A stretch of 64,000 bases of DNA from Dendrocalamus latiflorus (Eukaryota > Streptophyta > Magnoliopsida > Poales > Poaceae), in assembly GCA_017311315.1 (NCBI GenBank), contig CM029610.1, positions 37,216,870-37,280,869 of the forward strand, given 5' to 3'. Shown one piece after another: positions 11,796-23,191 of the stretch. The notes under the pieces were generated by a model that saw only the letters and a list, made by a program, of their open reading frames with translations, was not told the origin of the DNA and made no database searches. Both the position numbers and the translations under genes were made by a program. Each line of letters opens with the position of its first letter. The first letter of the stretch is position 1.

Positions 11796-11929
11796 GAGCG
11801 TAACGAGCCGAGTCCGAGTTTTGCAACGAGCCGAGCCAAGCCTTACTTTTAGCTCGTTACTCTAACGAGCCGAGCTGAGCTCCTTTTAAACGAGCTTTAT
11901 CGAGCCGAGCTGGTCGATATACACCCCTA
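11796..11929. mobile_element. hAT element terminus
   Basis: At least five 'cgagccgag' motifs cluster in both orientations, and the stretch ends 'tatacacccctac'. Read inward from the right this gives a start like 'taggggtgtata' followed by 'agctcggctcg', typical of plant hAT termini (CA/TAGGGGTG with GAGCCGAGC subterminal repeats). It fits as the right end of the element whose transposase remnant is at 10306-10838. A matching left end was not found. Confidence 0.65.
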
Positions 11930-12364
11930 CGCGCGACCAGCGCCGCTTGTGTTACGCACCGATTGCCAGCCGGGAGCGGGAGAACACGACGACGTCCGCA
12001 CGCGCCTCTGTCACTCTACCCGCCGACGGCGTTGGTGTCGGCAGGCCCAAAGCGCTCGTCCTTCGTCATAGTGGAGCGGGAGCGGTAATTAGCAGAACAT
12101 TAGCCCACTCCTCACTCCGATCCAAGAGCGTTAGGAGCTCGAAGGCAGATGGATGCCGAGGACTCTCCTTCACAACTATCAAACAAAACAACGTCGCGCA
12201 AATAAGATGCTTTGAGGGACTGTGTACGCACAATTGTACAGGGCGTACCTGTCTAGTTTTTAGCGCAGCATTTCAGGTTAGAAAAATGATGGACATACAA
12301 TCAGATTTGATTCCAAATTTCCAATTATGTCTAGTTTCATTTCATGTTCCTTAGTCACCGACTC
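11930..12364. other. Intergenic, no supported gene
   Basis: One open frame (11947-12354, + strand) crosses this stretch, but its translation matches nothing I recognise and has no start context or introns. I treat it as noncoding. Confidence 0.4.
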
Positions 12365-12655
12365 CTAGCTTCGACCACCGACCACGTTGTTCGACCACTG
12401 TCGCTCTCCCCAACTTCGATCACCGGCCATGTTCGACCACTGCCGCTCTCCCGCTTCGATCACCGCTTTCATGTTACTAACCACAGCTTGCTTAGCAAAC
12501 CATGGTCGGTGGTCGAAGCTGAGAGCGGCAGCGGTCGAACAATGTGATCAGTGGTCGAAGCTGGGAGAGCGGCAGCGGTCGAACAACGTGGTCGGTGGTC
12601 AAAGCTGGGCAAAGCGGCAGCAGTCGAACAATGTGGTCGATGGTCGAAGCTGAGA
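12365..12655. repeat. Fold-back array of a 44-bp unit
   Basis: The right arm (about 12507-12655) holds three to four tandem copies of a 44-bp unit containing 'gtggtcgaagctgggagagc'. The left arm (about 12372-12465) holds about two copies of its reverse complement, containing 'gttgttcgaccactg' and 'cgctctcc'. The arms are separated by about 40 bp, so the transcript could fold into a hairpin of roughly 100 bp. Units differ by a few bases and indels. Confidence 0.85.
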
Positions 12656-13034
12656 GTCGACGAGGAGGAGAGCGAGATGGCCAGATCTCAGTTCAAAAGA
12701 AGGGCACATTGGTCATTTGCCATGGTAGATTAGTCTTGCCAAAATAGAAAATGGGTTGAAAATCTAAAGAGGGCAAATCATCACATGGAAATTGAAAGAT
12801 GGGACAAATGATCAATTGAAATCAACTGTGTGACAAATGAGCTGTTCGTAAATAAAGAAGGAGCAAATCATTTGTGATTTGTGAATTTGCCACTCAAAAT
12901 ATTTTTCTGAAGCATTTGCCACTCCAAAAGTCTAGAATAGCTGAGATTTGCATGGTGCCTATATTTGGGTGTTCTTTTTTTCCCCTCAAATCACGTGTGT
13001 AAAGTCTATTTTACTCCCGCCCCTTCTTCCCCAA

Positions 13035-16000
13035 ACCATCCTGCATCTCGAACATTGTGGCAGGGAAGGCCCCACGAAGCTATTGTTGCTGAGGTCGAAT
13101 TCATGGAAGCGGCGGAGCGTGGACAGAGGACGCTGCAGAAGCAGTTGGAGTTGAGGTGCAGTAGCACGAGGTCGACGAGGAGTGTAACACCCCCATTTCT
13201 GGAGGCGTACGGTTACCCTCGCAGCTGCCCAGGATTGTTGAGCTGCGAGTACTGTAGCAGAATGTGCACCATTGCCAAAGCATGCTTAAGCATAAAAATC
13301 AGACTTTATTACAAAAGTAAGGCTTAACAGCCAACGTTTACATAAAGGGGCGCACAACCCAAAGATACATTACCAAAAGAACTTCCACAGGCAGGCCTGA
13401 GTGTAGAGTAAGCCCTAACACTCGGCGTCGTCTACATCGTAGAGCTTGACGTCGTCTTCGGAGACTTCTTCCTCCTCTTGACAAGCTTTCTCTATTTAAA
13501 ATTTTAGCAAGCCTGAGTACTCCAACCCCGTACTCAACAAGTCACATGGGTAAATCCTGATTTACTATTTGCAAGGTTATTCAAGGATGGGAGTATATTG
13601 GGTTTATTATATTGGGTGGATGCAGTTTTATTTGCAAACAATTAAAAGTAAAACATTTGCTCCTTAAGATCAGGGGGTTTTCATTAACAAATTCAGTTCA
13701 TCACTTATCACATTAAATCATCTCAAATCCTACTTATGCCTCATTGTTGGAATCACCCAATTAACACAGCTTCTTTAACCGGAAGCACGGCGTATTCGAA
13801 TACCATTTATCTCACTCTGCAGAGTTGCTCATCTTTACCCACAAGGTTTCTCAACTCCCGCGACAGAGTTAAGAACACAAGGTTGTTCACTGCTCATTTC
13901 TTCATGAAGACTCTACCCGATAGACCTCCAAACAGACCCGGGGGTCCGCTATCACAGCCAGACACTTTATCTGCCGACACGGCCAGATATTGTTCCCGTC
14001 CTGAGAGGAATCTACCATTGTCCAGTATGCTTTTACCGTTTTCATACCGACTTTCTCATACCCGTTATATCTCAACTCAAACCCGGATATCCGCCACGCA
14101 GGCCAGACTACCCGTCCTGAAAGGATCTAACGTTGTTCAATATGGTTTTACCGTTTCCATATCAACTGGTTGTACTCCGTTAGAGATTCAATCGATTTGA
14201 GCAGTTACTAAACCAGGTTTGACAAGTCAACGCTTGTGGTTGAGCGATTACTGTGTCTTTTACTTGGCACAAGGTTCTTGTCCTAATATTTTTCTGAGGT
14301 CTGCAACCTCCACTCTAGGATAAGGCGGTGGGCGAAAACCGCCGCACGGTCCCCCACAGTGGGCGAAAACCGCCGCACGGTCCCCCACAACACCTTTACC
14401 CTACATTTCCCCTAAGGTAAAGTCGTGGGCGTAGATCACCACGTGATTTCTCACAGCACACCCTCTACCTTAGTACCAGTTTTCAAATCCTACCGGCCCA
14501 CAGCCAACACCTTAGAAGTGCATAACAGCATCACCGGCCTAGGGTACGGTGTCCCATACCACCCTACCCTCTCCGGGTTTTTCAATTCTACCGGCCAACG
14601 GCCAGAGTCACTTAGTAGTGTATCATGCCGAATGAAATGATCTTGTATACATTTATATCATATGTTAATTCTTACTAAGGTTGTCACGGTGAATATGATC
14701 ATCAAGGTAAACAGGGCTAATTATCAGTGGTAGGATTATCTAGATAGCATGCCATTCTAAATCTTTGTTTTAAGCAATTATCAGTTCGAAATTATCAATA
14801 ATGAAAATACATTAAATAAATAATGTAATTTAATGGGATTCAATATGATCAAAAACATGTGACTTGCCTTGCGGACTTATGATTTCGACAATTTCGTATT
14901 CTTCAACTTCTTGGCCTTGATCTTGATCCGAAGCTTCGTATTCTTGAATCAGCTGCTCTTCGACGTCACGTGCTAGCGCAACGTAAAGAAAACCAATTTA
15001 ATTTCACGCTCGACGAAAAATGAGCTAGGAATAATAAAATAATAAAATTTAAAAGAATAAAGACATTCTGGAAACTTCACTAAATTGGGTTTTTAGGTTT
15101 ATAGGAGGGCTATATGGGGAATTGGACTTGATATTTGGGTTGGTGGGCTCGAAACGGATCTGGGGAGTATAAACATGTATTTTTGAGTTTGGGTCAAGTA
15201 CTATTCATTGGGCTCGATCGGTTACTGTTCCTCGGGTTTGGTGATGCGGTTCGGCGCGACCAGCTCAATCCGGCCCGGTCGGGCGCGCCTGATGCAGGCG
15301 GAGCTGGCTTGGCTCAGCCAGCTCGGGCGGGCCGGGTCGGAGGAACAGTGCCGAACGGCACTGTTCTTCTTCCTCCTCAGGCGAGCGCGCGCGCCGGGAA
15401 CAGGGGAGGGTGGCGGCGACTAGCGGCGGCGCTCCGGCGAACTGCGACGCGAACCGAGGGCATGGTTGGGTAGAGGGAACTAAGGGGAGTCCATTGTTGG
15501 CGGTTGGAGGGCCAACGGAGGCGGCAATCGCCGGCGGCGAGGTTGGAAAGGCGGTGCGGTTTTTGGTGGCCATGGCCGGTTCCTAGGGTTAAGGGGATCG
15601 GGGCTCTGGCATTTGAGCATCCTTGGGACCAAGGCAAGCTCATGGGAGTGGTGGCTCGGGCTGGGGAAGCTGGGGTAGGGCTGGCCACGGTGGCGCTTGG
15701 CGGCGGCGAGGTGGTGATCGGTGCTAGGGAAGAAGAGGGGCCGAAGAGCTAAGGCGGCGGTTAGGTGAGGTTCCTAGGGGCTCAGAGGTGCTACCAACGG
15801 AAGGAATTGGAAAGTAATTGGCCGGAAATAGGACATTGGTCTAGAGCTCGGTTTTAGGGTTTATGGCAATTACCGGCAATGGTGGCCACAGTGGGGCTTT
15901 GGGTGTTCGGTTGGCTTCGTGAGGGCGCTAGCTTTGGATGAAGGGGGTCCGGTCGCTTAAATGGAGTTGGGGAGTTGGTCGGCACCGAGGAGGGCAGGCA

Positions 16001-16610
16001 GCGGCAGGGCAGGGCACGGAGAGAGGGCATGGGCAGCTGTCCGGGGCGGGAGAGACGTGTCACCACACTCAAGCAAGGTGCCGGCGAGCTAGCAAGGTGG
16101 CAGGGGAGCTGGCAGAAGGAGGAAGACGCGAGAGAGAGCAAGCGGTGGAGGCGGCGGCGGGATATTTTCGGCAGATGAACAGTAGATGCGCAAAACAGGT
16201 GAATGGAGGGAGATGGCATCAAGATTGGTGCGGGATTAGGATGATAAACCTAGAGATTAGGTTTAGGAGTCAGGATTTCCAAGAAAATTTGAGAATTCAA
16301 TTAATTTTCAAATTTTTGAAAATTGGGGATGTTTCAAGGAGGCCGTGCTCCGGCGGGAGGTAGCCCACACTATCGCTGTTGTTGAGGTCGACTCCGGCAA
16401 TGACGAGGATGCGCTGGTCCCACGACAGCAGCGGGCAGAAGACGCCGGTACAGTTGCACACCCGGGGCCCACCCCAGTCGGCGGTGAGCTACATGGAGTC
16501 AGATAAGATGGCACGCTATTTATGCAGCCCGACATACACGTCCCGCAGTTGTGGATTCGGGAACCTCCACATCGGATCCATCGTCACTGCCGCCGCCATC
16601 TCCGGCGAAA
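13035..16610 (-). pseudogene. LRR-extensin (LRX)-like gene fragment, interrupted
   Basis: On the minus strand, 16610-16342 reads NPQLRDVYVGLHK, then LTADWGGPRVCNCTGVFC, then ILVIAGVDLNNSDSVGYLPP. These match the N-terminal LRR domain of plant LRX and pollen extensin-like proteins, cell-wall proteins that bind RALF peptides. The frame resumes beyond the nested insertion at 13177 with VDLVLLHLNSN, then shifts frame and gives RRFHEFDLSNNSFVGP. In-frame stops follow GLHK and lie before LTADW. No signal peptide, full LRR set or extensin tail is present. It is a captured fragment and cannot make the parent protein. Confidence 0.75.
13183..16336. mobile_element. 3.15-kb TG...CA element with 5-bp TSD (solo-LTR-like)
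   Basis: The sequence AGGAG occurs at 13178-13182 and 16337-16341, directly flanking 'tgtaacaccccca' and 'ggggatgtttca'. The ends form short inverted repeats (TGTAACACCCCCA against TGAAACATCCCCA). Removing the element and one AGGAG rejoins the LRX reading frame (EHGLL|VDLVLL), an independent check of the boundaries. No second LTR, primer-binding site, gag or pol is seen inside, so a solo LTR of a long-LTR Gypsy family is the simplest reading. A non-autonomous element is the alternative. The inner part matches the elements at 35150-38140 and 59678-62587 in inverted orientation. The segment 15240-15750 is GC-rich. Confidence 0.8.
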
Positions 16611-17146
16611 TCCAAGGCCGCCGCTCCGCCACAGCTGCTGGCGGTGACAACGAGCAATACAACATCTCATCTCCGGTGCAATGGCAAGAATTTGGGGTAG
16701 TTTCTTGGAGGGGAGGAGTCATGTGGAGAGACCGAGAGAGGGTATCAGAAGAGGAGGCGCAAGGGGGAAGAAGGGGCAGGGGCAAAGTCGACTTTACACA
16801 TGTGATTTTGGGGAAAAAATTCAAAAAAATGTCGGAATACGAGTACAGTGTCAAATCGCAGCTATTTCACACTTTGGAGTGGCAAATGATAAAAAAATAT
16901 TTTGGGTAACAAATTCATAAACATATTTATTTCAGGTGGCAAATCATCAATTTTTCGACGGCCTAAACTGAATCAACCTGAGACCCTTCACCACGTTACA
17001 CTCAGTTTCCTTTAACCAAGGCAAAATTTTTCTGGTTCACTCTGCAAACTGATTGGAAATACGGATCTGATGCAACTCAGAGCACATTACTCTCTACCTA
17101 GATCTATGAAATTTCTTCTCTTTTTTTTTCAGAAATACTGATCAAG

Positions 17147-20048
17147 CTACCATAGACCTAGTTGCTTTACCACAAGGCCATCGCTCTTAATTCCATCGAC
17201 GAAGAACTCGAGGTTCCTTTTTGCCGTACATCTTGTCTCGCCCATCGTAACTCTCTCCCTCAACTCATTCATCTTCTCTTGCAAACGTCTTCCATCTTCG
17301 CCTTCCATGATCCTCTCAATACAATCTTTCACATCACTTGGGTCAGTGCTACAAAGCCTGATCCCTGTCTCCCACATCTTGACTATGTATGCACAGTTGA
17401 TGAACTGGTCACCAGATACAGGGTAGCACAGCAGGCGTACCCCGTGCCGTATCGCCTCGATCGTCGAGTTCCAACCGCAGTGCGTGAGGTAGCACCCAAC
17501 AGCACTGTGTTCAAGAACACGTTCTTGTGGTGCCCAGGCGACGATCTTACCACGGCCGGCGACCGTCTCCGTGTACCGGTCGGGAAGGCCGGCTCGCCAC
17601 GACGGATCGTTCTTCAGAACCCACAGGAACGGCCGGCCGGTGGCCTCCAGACCAAGCGCGAGCTCGCTGATCTCGTCCCGCCCGATCGGCGCGACCCAAC
17701 TTCCGAACGAGACATATATCACCGACCCTGAACGTTGCTGGTCCAACCAATCCATGCAAGATGCATCTGCCTTCCACGTGCTAGGGTTCTTGAGTGTCAA
17801 GTAGTCCTGTAAATTGTCTTCAGTATGATCGACGCCGTTGGTTAACAGTGGTCCAACTTGGAGAATTTGCAGGCCCTGTGACGGAAGAAGCTGGTCGCCG
17901 GCGGCTTCGTGGGGGAAGGAGTTGACGAGGATGCAGCGGAGGCTCTTTGCACGTTCCAAGATCTGGAGCCAGAAAGCGAATCTTGATTTCTGGGTTGCTG
18001 CGTCGCCTACGAGCCATGGCAGGTCTTTGGTGCTCAGTTCTAATTCAGGCGATATGTGGAGGCTATTTGCAACCTGGAGGTCTGCGTTTACTTGATCTTG
18101 ATCTTTGTTGAGTCGGTTTCTCAAAATGGGAATGCCTACACGCCAAATATAAAGAACAAAATAAATAAAAAGAGGAAATTCTTTCGGATTTGCTAATCGT
18201 AAGTTCAATATGGTTTTTTTGTTACTAGCTCTAGGACGATTTTCTTGGCCCTTGTTTTAGTTTTGAGACATGTGCATTTATGATTCTCGGTTGATCCAAT
18301 GATTCAAAAAATGTGGCTTATATTCAAGAATTAGAAATCTCCAAATTATTCTTTTTAGTGCAGCTACTAAATAGGTAAGCAAGAGAACTAATTAGTGCTA
18401 GGCAGCTAGCTGTATTTAGCTAGCCATGAGTTATGATACAACCATTTCTATACGACTGTAAATGCACGTATGTGTGAATCACACGGACCCAGCCGGCTTC
18501 TACTGAACATCAGTGCATTACAGGTCATTTTGCCAGATCTTGCTGAACTACAAGTGAACTAATGACGTGCAAACTTCCTAATTAACAAATGAGGCTAATG
18601 TCAATTTGGCTGGAAATTCCTCCAAAACTAAAGTAAAAATTGAGCATTGCGATACTCATGGATCGATCGACCAGCTGGTTAATTGCTTGGTCCGGGACAC
18701 AAAGGGCGGGTCTCTGCAGCTATTCAAACCTCATGGGTAAAAGCCAAAAAAAAGGGAACTTTCCAGGTCACACATAATACATGCTAATTAAATTCAAGTG
18801 CGTTTCAGTGTTCGTATAGACGACCATATATGTACGCAGTGTACGGGCGCCAATTGTAATCTTGACCGGATTTTCTAAGCATGCCAACATCCATACAGCT
18901 GCTAGGCTGCCCAAAGTTTGTCCGTTGCAACTTTGTTTGGCCCTGCTCTTTATAGCTTCTAAAAGTGTCTTTTGGTTTTTGGTACAGTATTTAACCTTCA
19001 AACGGATTATTTTCTCAAGATATGGTCTACAAGTTAATTATAATACACAGTAAAAGCCTAACATCTATATCAACCAAAATCATACGCGAGTATCACTCTC
19101 CGTAATCTCTGTCATAAATAGTTAAAATTCGAAAATTTCAGCCAAAATCCATAAGTCGCAACCATATCAAACAAGCCCTCTGATTGGGTTTGGGTAGTCT
19201 TATTTTATCACTGGGAAAGATGCCTCGTCGCTCTGCCATTGCTGGAAGCTAGCTACAACTAGAACTGACAGCGGGTAACATAAACAAAGACCGTGGTTTA
19301 GCTCTATCTGGAGGATCTAGCTAGGCAGTGTGCGTTGGTAATTGTAGCCTTATCACTAAGGATAAATGGATGATATAATGCATATATGAATCCCAAGAAT
19401 CATAGACATTATGATCCTTGTATTTTACTAACACTTGTTTAGGATTGAATCTCATGGAGGCATGTGAGCGCCCGCGCGTGCCGGCCTTAGCTTAACCCTA
19501 TCTCACGTAGCGTATACTTGAAAGTTGGAATTTGAAACAGGAAGCTAGTGCATACCGGACTCTGAGATGACACCCTTGTCAATAAGCTCGGGGATGGCCG
19601 CCACGGCGCGGTAGCTCGCCAGCATCGCCGGCCAGAACCCCACGGCCGGCACGCCGCTTCGCGCGGCCACGGGGACAGCCCACGACGCAAGGACGTCAAC
19701 GACGAGGCACGCGGCTCGGGTGCCCGCACGCGCCTGCATTAGCATCTGCTCTAGGTGCGCGGGCATGCGGTGCTCCATGGCGTGCACGATGCTGGCGAAG
19801 CCCGGGGACTCGCCGCCGCCGTCGTCCGGGATGCCGCTGGGGATGGACGCTAGCGCCACGCCGGCGTCGTTGCCGCCGGCTTGGCCCAAGCGGCGGTGGA
19901 CGAAGTCGGGCACAGCGACGGTGGCCGCGACGCCGCGCGCGGCGAGGGCGCGCGCCAGCTGGAGCATCGGGGTGACGTGGCCATGCGCCGGAAATGGCAC
20001 GAGGACGACGGCGGGGTCTACGCGGTCGCGCTCGGCCTCAGCGCCCAT
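17147..20048 (-). CDS. UGT82-type UDP-glycosyltransferase
   Basis: Two exons: 20048-19556 and 18135-17147. The 1420-bp intron has GT-AG ends, and a phase-1 junction completes Gly in ISES|GIPILRNR. The protein is 493 aa, normal for plant GT1 enzymes. The N-terminal FPAHGHVTP carries the catalytic His (residue 24). The 44-residue PSPG box spans 365-408, from WAPQERVLEH to VSGDQ, with HCGWNS at 383-388 and a final Gln as in UDP-glucose users. DLASWAV-like and GFWPAM stretches, together with the single intron position, resemble Arabidopsis UGT82A1. The acceptor is unknown; small lipophilic molecules are typical, and the enzyme is cytosolic. I chose 20048 over the in-frame ATG at 20117 because the latter sits too close to the TATA motif, and because the paralogue starts at the matching Met. 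Confidence 0.9.
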
Positions 20049-20125
20049 GCCGGCCGGCGTTTGGAAACGAGCTAATGTGCGATCGCTTCGATCGCGTGGT
20101 GGACTTTGGCCTCCCAACGTGATGT

Positions 20126-20133
20126 GTATATAT
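20126..20133 (-). promoter_or_regulatory. TATA box of the UGT gene
   Basis: Read on the minus strand, 'CCATATATACAC' lies about 80 bp upstream of the chosen ATG at 20048, so transcription would start near 20100. The adjacent 'cacgttgggaggcc' block is also upstream of the orphan exon at 2739-3192, but the TATA motif is not. Confidence 0.6.
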
Positions 20134-20299
20134 GGGATTTTAAGATGGCGCCGCCGGCGTGGGCTTTACTTTGCCAGCTCCTAATCGGCCATGTCCCTTT
20201 CCCCCTATTTGACATTCGTAATTAACGCTCTTATCATTTCTTAACCCATAGTAAACGATCTATCTCATCACTAGCTGTGTCTGATCGATAGCTGTTAGT

Positions 20300-22320
20300 G
20301 TAGGACTAACGATGGCGACTAGATGAGATAACTAAGAGCTGACGACATTACAAAAAAAAAATCTTTTCTTAAAGCGGACGCACGCCTCTAAATTCTCCAC
20401 TTTAATATCTATGAGTAGTTATGAAGTTCATACACCAATCACCCATATGAAAAAACCAAGTAAAACTGAGCAAAATAACCATTGAGGTGTTCTGGGGTTC
20501 GACCGAATGAACGGTATAAACATGTGAATAGTAGCGGTAAGACCAGTGAACAGTAAAATCATCACAATTTTTTTTCAAAAAATTGATGAAACTTTTGAAC
20601 TGTTGTTCAAAATAACTTGAAACTTGTCATGCACATTCATTGGGATGTCATGATCCTACTTCAATCAACGATCAAGAGAATCGTTGCCAAAATTCTAACA
20701 TTTTTCATTTGAATGAAAAATACACCAAAACTAGGCAGAAATATAACATCGATCTACTCTTACTCGTGAGTTCTTGATGATTTAGATAATCTTGGATGGG
20801 TTCTCACATATCATAGCAAGCTAGATCACAGCACGAACTCAAACCAGAACCCCCACAAAATCAACCAAAATCATTCTTTTCTTAAGCAAAACTGGGCAAA
20901 CTCAAGAATTTTCTGTGAAAAGTGCCCAAATAGATGGGATTTGATCTTCAAGATATATTCCCACCTCTTACACGTCCTTTGCACCAAGAAAGAACAAGAT
21001 GGGAAGAAATCCAAATAAGAAAATCAAGTAAATCAAAAGCATAAGAGGGGATCTATGACACAATTCATTTGGACAAGGTTTAGATGTTTATTTCATTTGG
21101 AGAAAAATATTTAACCGCTAATGCTTCATGATAGTAGAGCTCTAAACTCAGAGCACACACACAAAGTTCCAACACAAGGAAATCTTAACCGTAATCTTTC
21201 AAGTCTCACATGACTCAACTCAACACAAGACTTATATAGTGGAGACTTCTCAAATCTCACTTAACCTAAACAACCAGCTACTCTTTAGTAGATTATACTA
21301 CTTACCTATGGAAAAACCTGATAAACCACACTCAAACGGGTTTTACTCTCTCACATACTTGCATGCTTTTTCAAAGTATAACTTCCAAAAGACTCCACAA
21401 GCTCGATAAGACATTTCATCCATAAAAATATGACCTAAACTACTTAGACCAGTGTTGCGGTTTTGCAAACCGCTACTCCACCTAGTTTCAAACAATTTTC
21501 TCGATTACCACCCACCCCGTTCTTCACGATGATACACTACTCATGACTTGTCACTAGGATCGTACGCCTACATCGAGACCATCACCACTTAAAACACCTA
21601 AGTCCTATGGCATACTAATATCACACTATAGTCCGTGATGCTTAATGTTTGGCGCCAAGATTGTACGTCTACTTCAAGAATCATTACCATTTAAAATGCA
21701 CAAGACCAATTGAGACACCATATGCACACATTGCCTACTCATGATCCTTGTCTTTCTTCCGTGCTCTCGGCTTGGGATGATGATCTACCCGGATTTACAC
21801 GACACGCTATGGTCACCAAGCCTTGGTATTGCTGTAGGGCGTAATACATCATCCAAACACGTGCACACCAGAGATAAAGAAATCGATCCAAGTACAAATG
21901 ATATACACTTGACTCTCAATTAGCAAAACATATGCATGGACATACCATGATTTATACATGCATGGACTCTCCATGGCTAACACTTGCAAGGACTTGAGCC
22001 GTGACTAACACCACCAAACCAACAACTCAGCACACTTTAACAAGGGGCGGTTTGATCGTAGCCACCAAACTGTCCAACACCCACCAGCCATAGTGCGATT
22101 ACAATGTCAGTACTGTTGCACTAGATCTCAGACAATAAACCTCTAAAAGACCACTTTTGAAAAATAGCTACCGGCAACCATAGGCCAGTACTACCGCTTC
22201 GACCGGTTCTACCGTGGCACCCTTGTCGATATGACCGCCAACTTTAGACAGCAGCAACTCAAAATACAAATGCTCAAAATCAAATTCAAACAACAAAAGT
22301 AAGACATAAGCAGTGTCAAA
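20300..22320. repeat. Noncoding LTR-like repeat
   Basis: AT-rich sequence without genes. It shares an ordered set of blocks (about 20930-21370) with 200-600 at the left edge of the window. Ends such as 'ctgttagtg' near 20300 and 'gactaaca' near 22010 hint at LTR borders but are unproven. No internal retroelement domains are readable. Confidence 0.35.
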
Positions 22321-22676
22321 TACCCATCATTTTTATAGAGCTGCCAGCATATGATCTTACAATTAGTTATCCACTTGAGCAAATGCCAACTAAAATAATC
22401 AAGTTTTGTTCATTTCCCAGTATTTATGCCAAGTGTAGTAACATGCTTGGTTGACTTTGGAAATAAGAATACTCCGCTAAGTACCAGGGGTGGTGCAAGT
22501 TAATTTCTGTAATCATGTTGGACTATAGTATGATATACATTTTTTTGGGGGGGTGAGGAAAGGTATGACATACATTGAATAATGAATAGCTCTGGATATG
22601 TTTTGGATGGTGATTGTCGAGAATAATTTGGTTGATATCAAGTGCATAGAGTGAGGAGAAACTTGACCGCAATTTA

Positions 22677-22870
22677 GGTAGCGTTCATTTTGGTTTTTTT
22701 CAAAGACTTTTAGCTAAAATTACACTATAGTGATTATTAGTCTTTTCTAAATCATTCAATTAAAGAAAAAATAGAAAAACATTATTATATCTCTATGAAT
22801 AATGCAAAAAAAAAGAAAAAAAACTGAAATTAAAAAACCAGCAGATTCGCTTGTGGAAGCTAGCCTATTA
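22677..22870. mobile_element. MITE-like AT-rich element, boundaries uncertain
   Basis: It opens 'gcgttcattttggtttttt' and continues through 'aaattacactatagtgatt', closely resembling the left half of the element at 32700-32993. The right end is degraded or missing. Confidence 0.45.
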
Positions 22871-22948
22871 GGATTGGAAACATCACGTATACATTTTCTT
22901 AATTGGCCGGTTCTGTTTTGCCTAATTACAATGCATGTTTCCTTTAGA

Positions 22949-23191
22949 GGCTGCTCAGTTCGGTTTATATAAGCTGGCTTATGGTTTTTTTTACTATAAC
23001 TGGTTTATTTTGTATTGTAACTGTTGGTGGTTTTTTGGTGTAATTAAATTAAAAAAATTAAAAATAGAAAAAACAGGTTAGCCCATTACGGATAATACAA
23101 CGAATGCAAAAAGAAGGCAAAAAAGACAAAATTTAAGGAATAATGAATTGAAAGCCAAAAGTTAGAAGTTGAAGCCGAAACGAGCGGGGTT
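22949..23191. mobile_element. AT-rich MITE-like element
   Basis: The ends read 'ggctgctcagttcggttt' and, inward from the right, 'accccgctcgtttcggctt', imperfect inverted repeats. The interior contains 'ttagcccattacggataat', shared with the element at 1722-1979. No coding capacity. Confidence 0.5.

Larger units (their letters stand above)
12881..16918 (-). mobile_element. Mutator-like element with captured LRX fragment (Pack-MULE candidate)
   Basis: Long imperfect inverted arms bound the unit: left about 12881-13033, right about 16763-16918. They share 'catttgccactccaaa', 'aatagctg' and 'gtgtaaagtc', all in inverted order. Arms of about 155 bp fit Mutator-like TIRs. A target duplication (usually 9 bp) was not identified, so the outer limits are approximate. 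Between the arms lies a degraded piece of an LRR-extensin gene on the minus strand. That piece is itself split by a later 3154-bp insertion at 13183-16336. No MURA-type transposase is visible. Confidence 0.65.

Noticed and set aside
13736..14200. ORF resembling minus-strand ORFs at 37508-37714 and 61959-62159
   Set aside because: The similarity is explained by DNA homology of the three TG-ended elements in opposite orientation; there is no domain, and the frames differ in length.
17162..18095. Plus-strand ORFs over the UGT second exon
   Set aside because: Antisense shadows of the UGT reading frame, which carries the PSPG box.
20046..20117. Longer UGT N-terminus from the ATG at 20117
   Set aside because: It sits about 10 bases from the TATA motif, upstream of the expected transcription start, and the paralogue starts at the equivalent of 20048.
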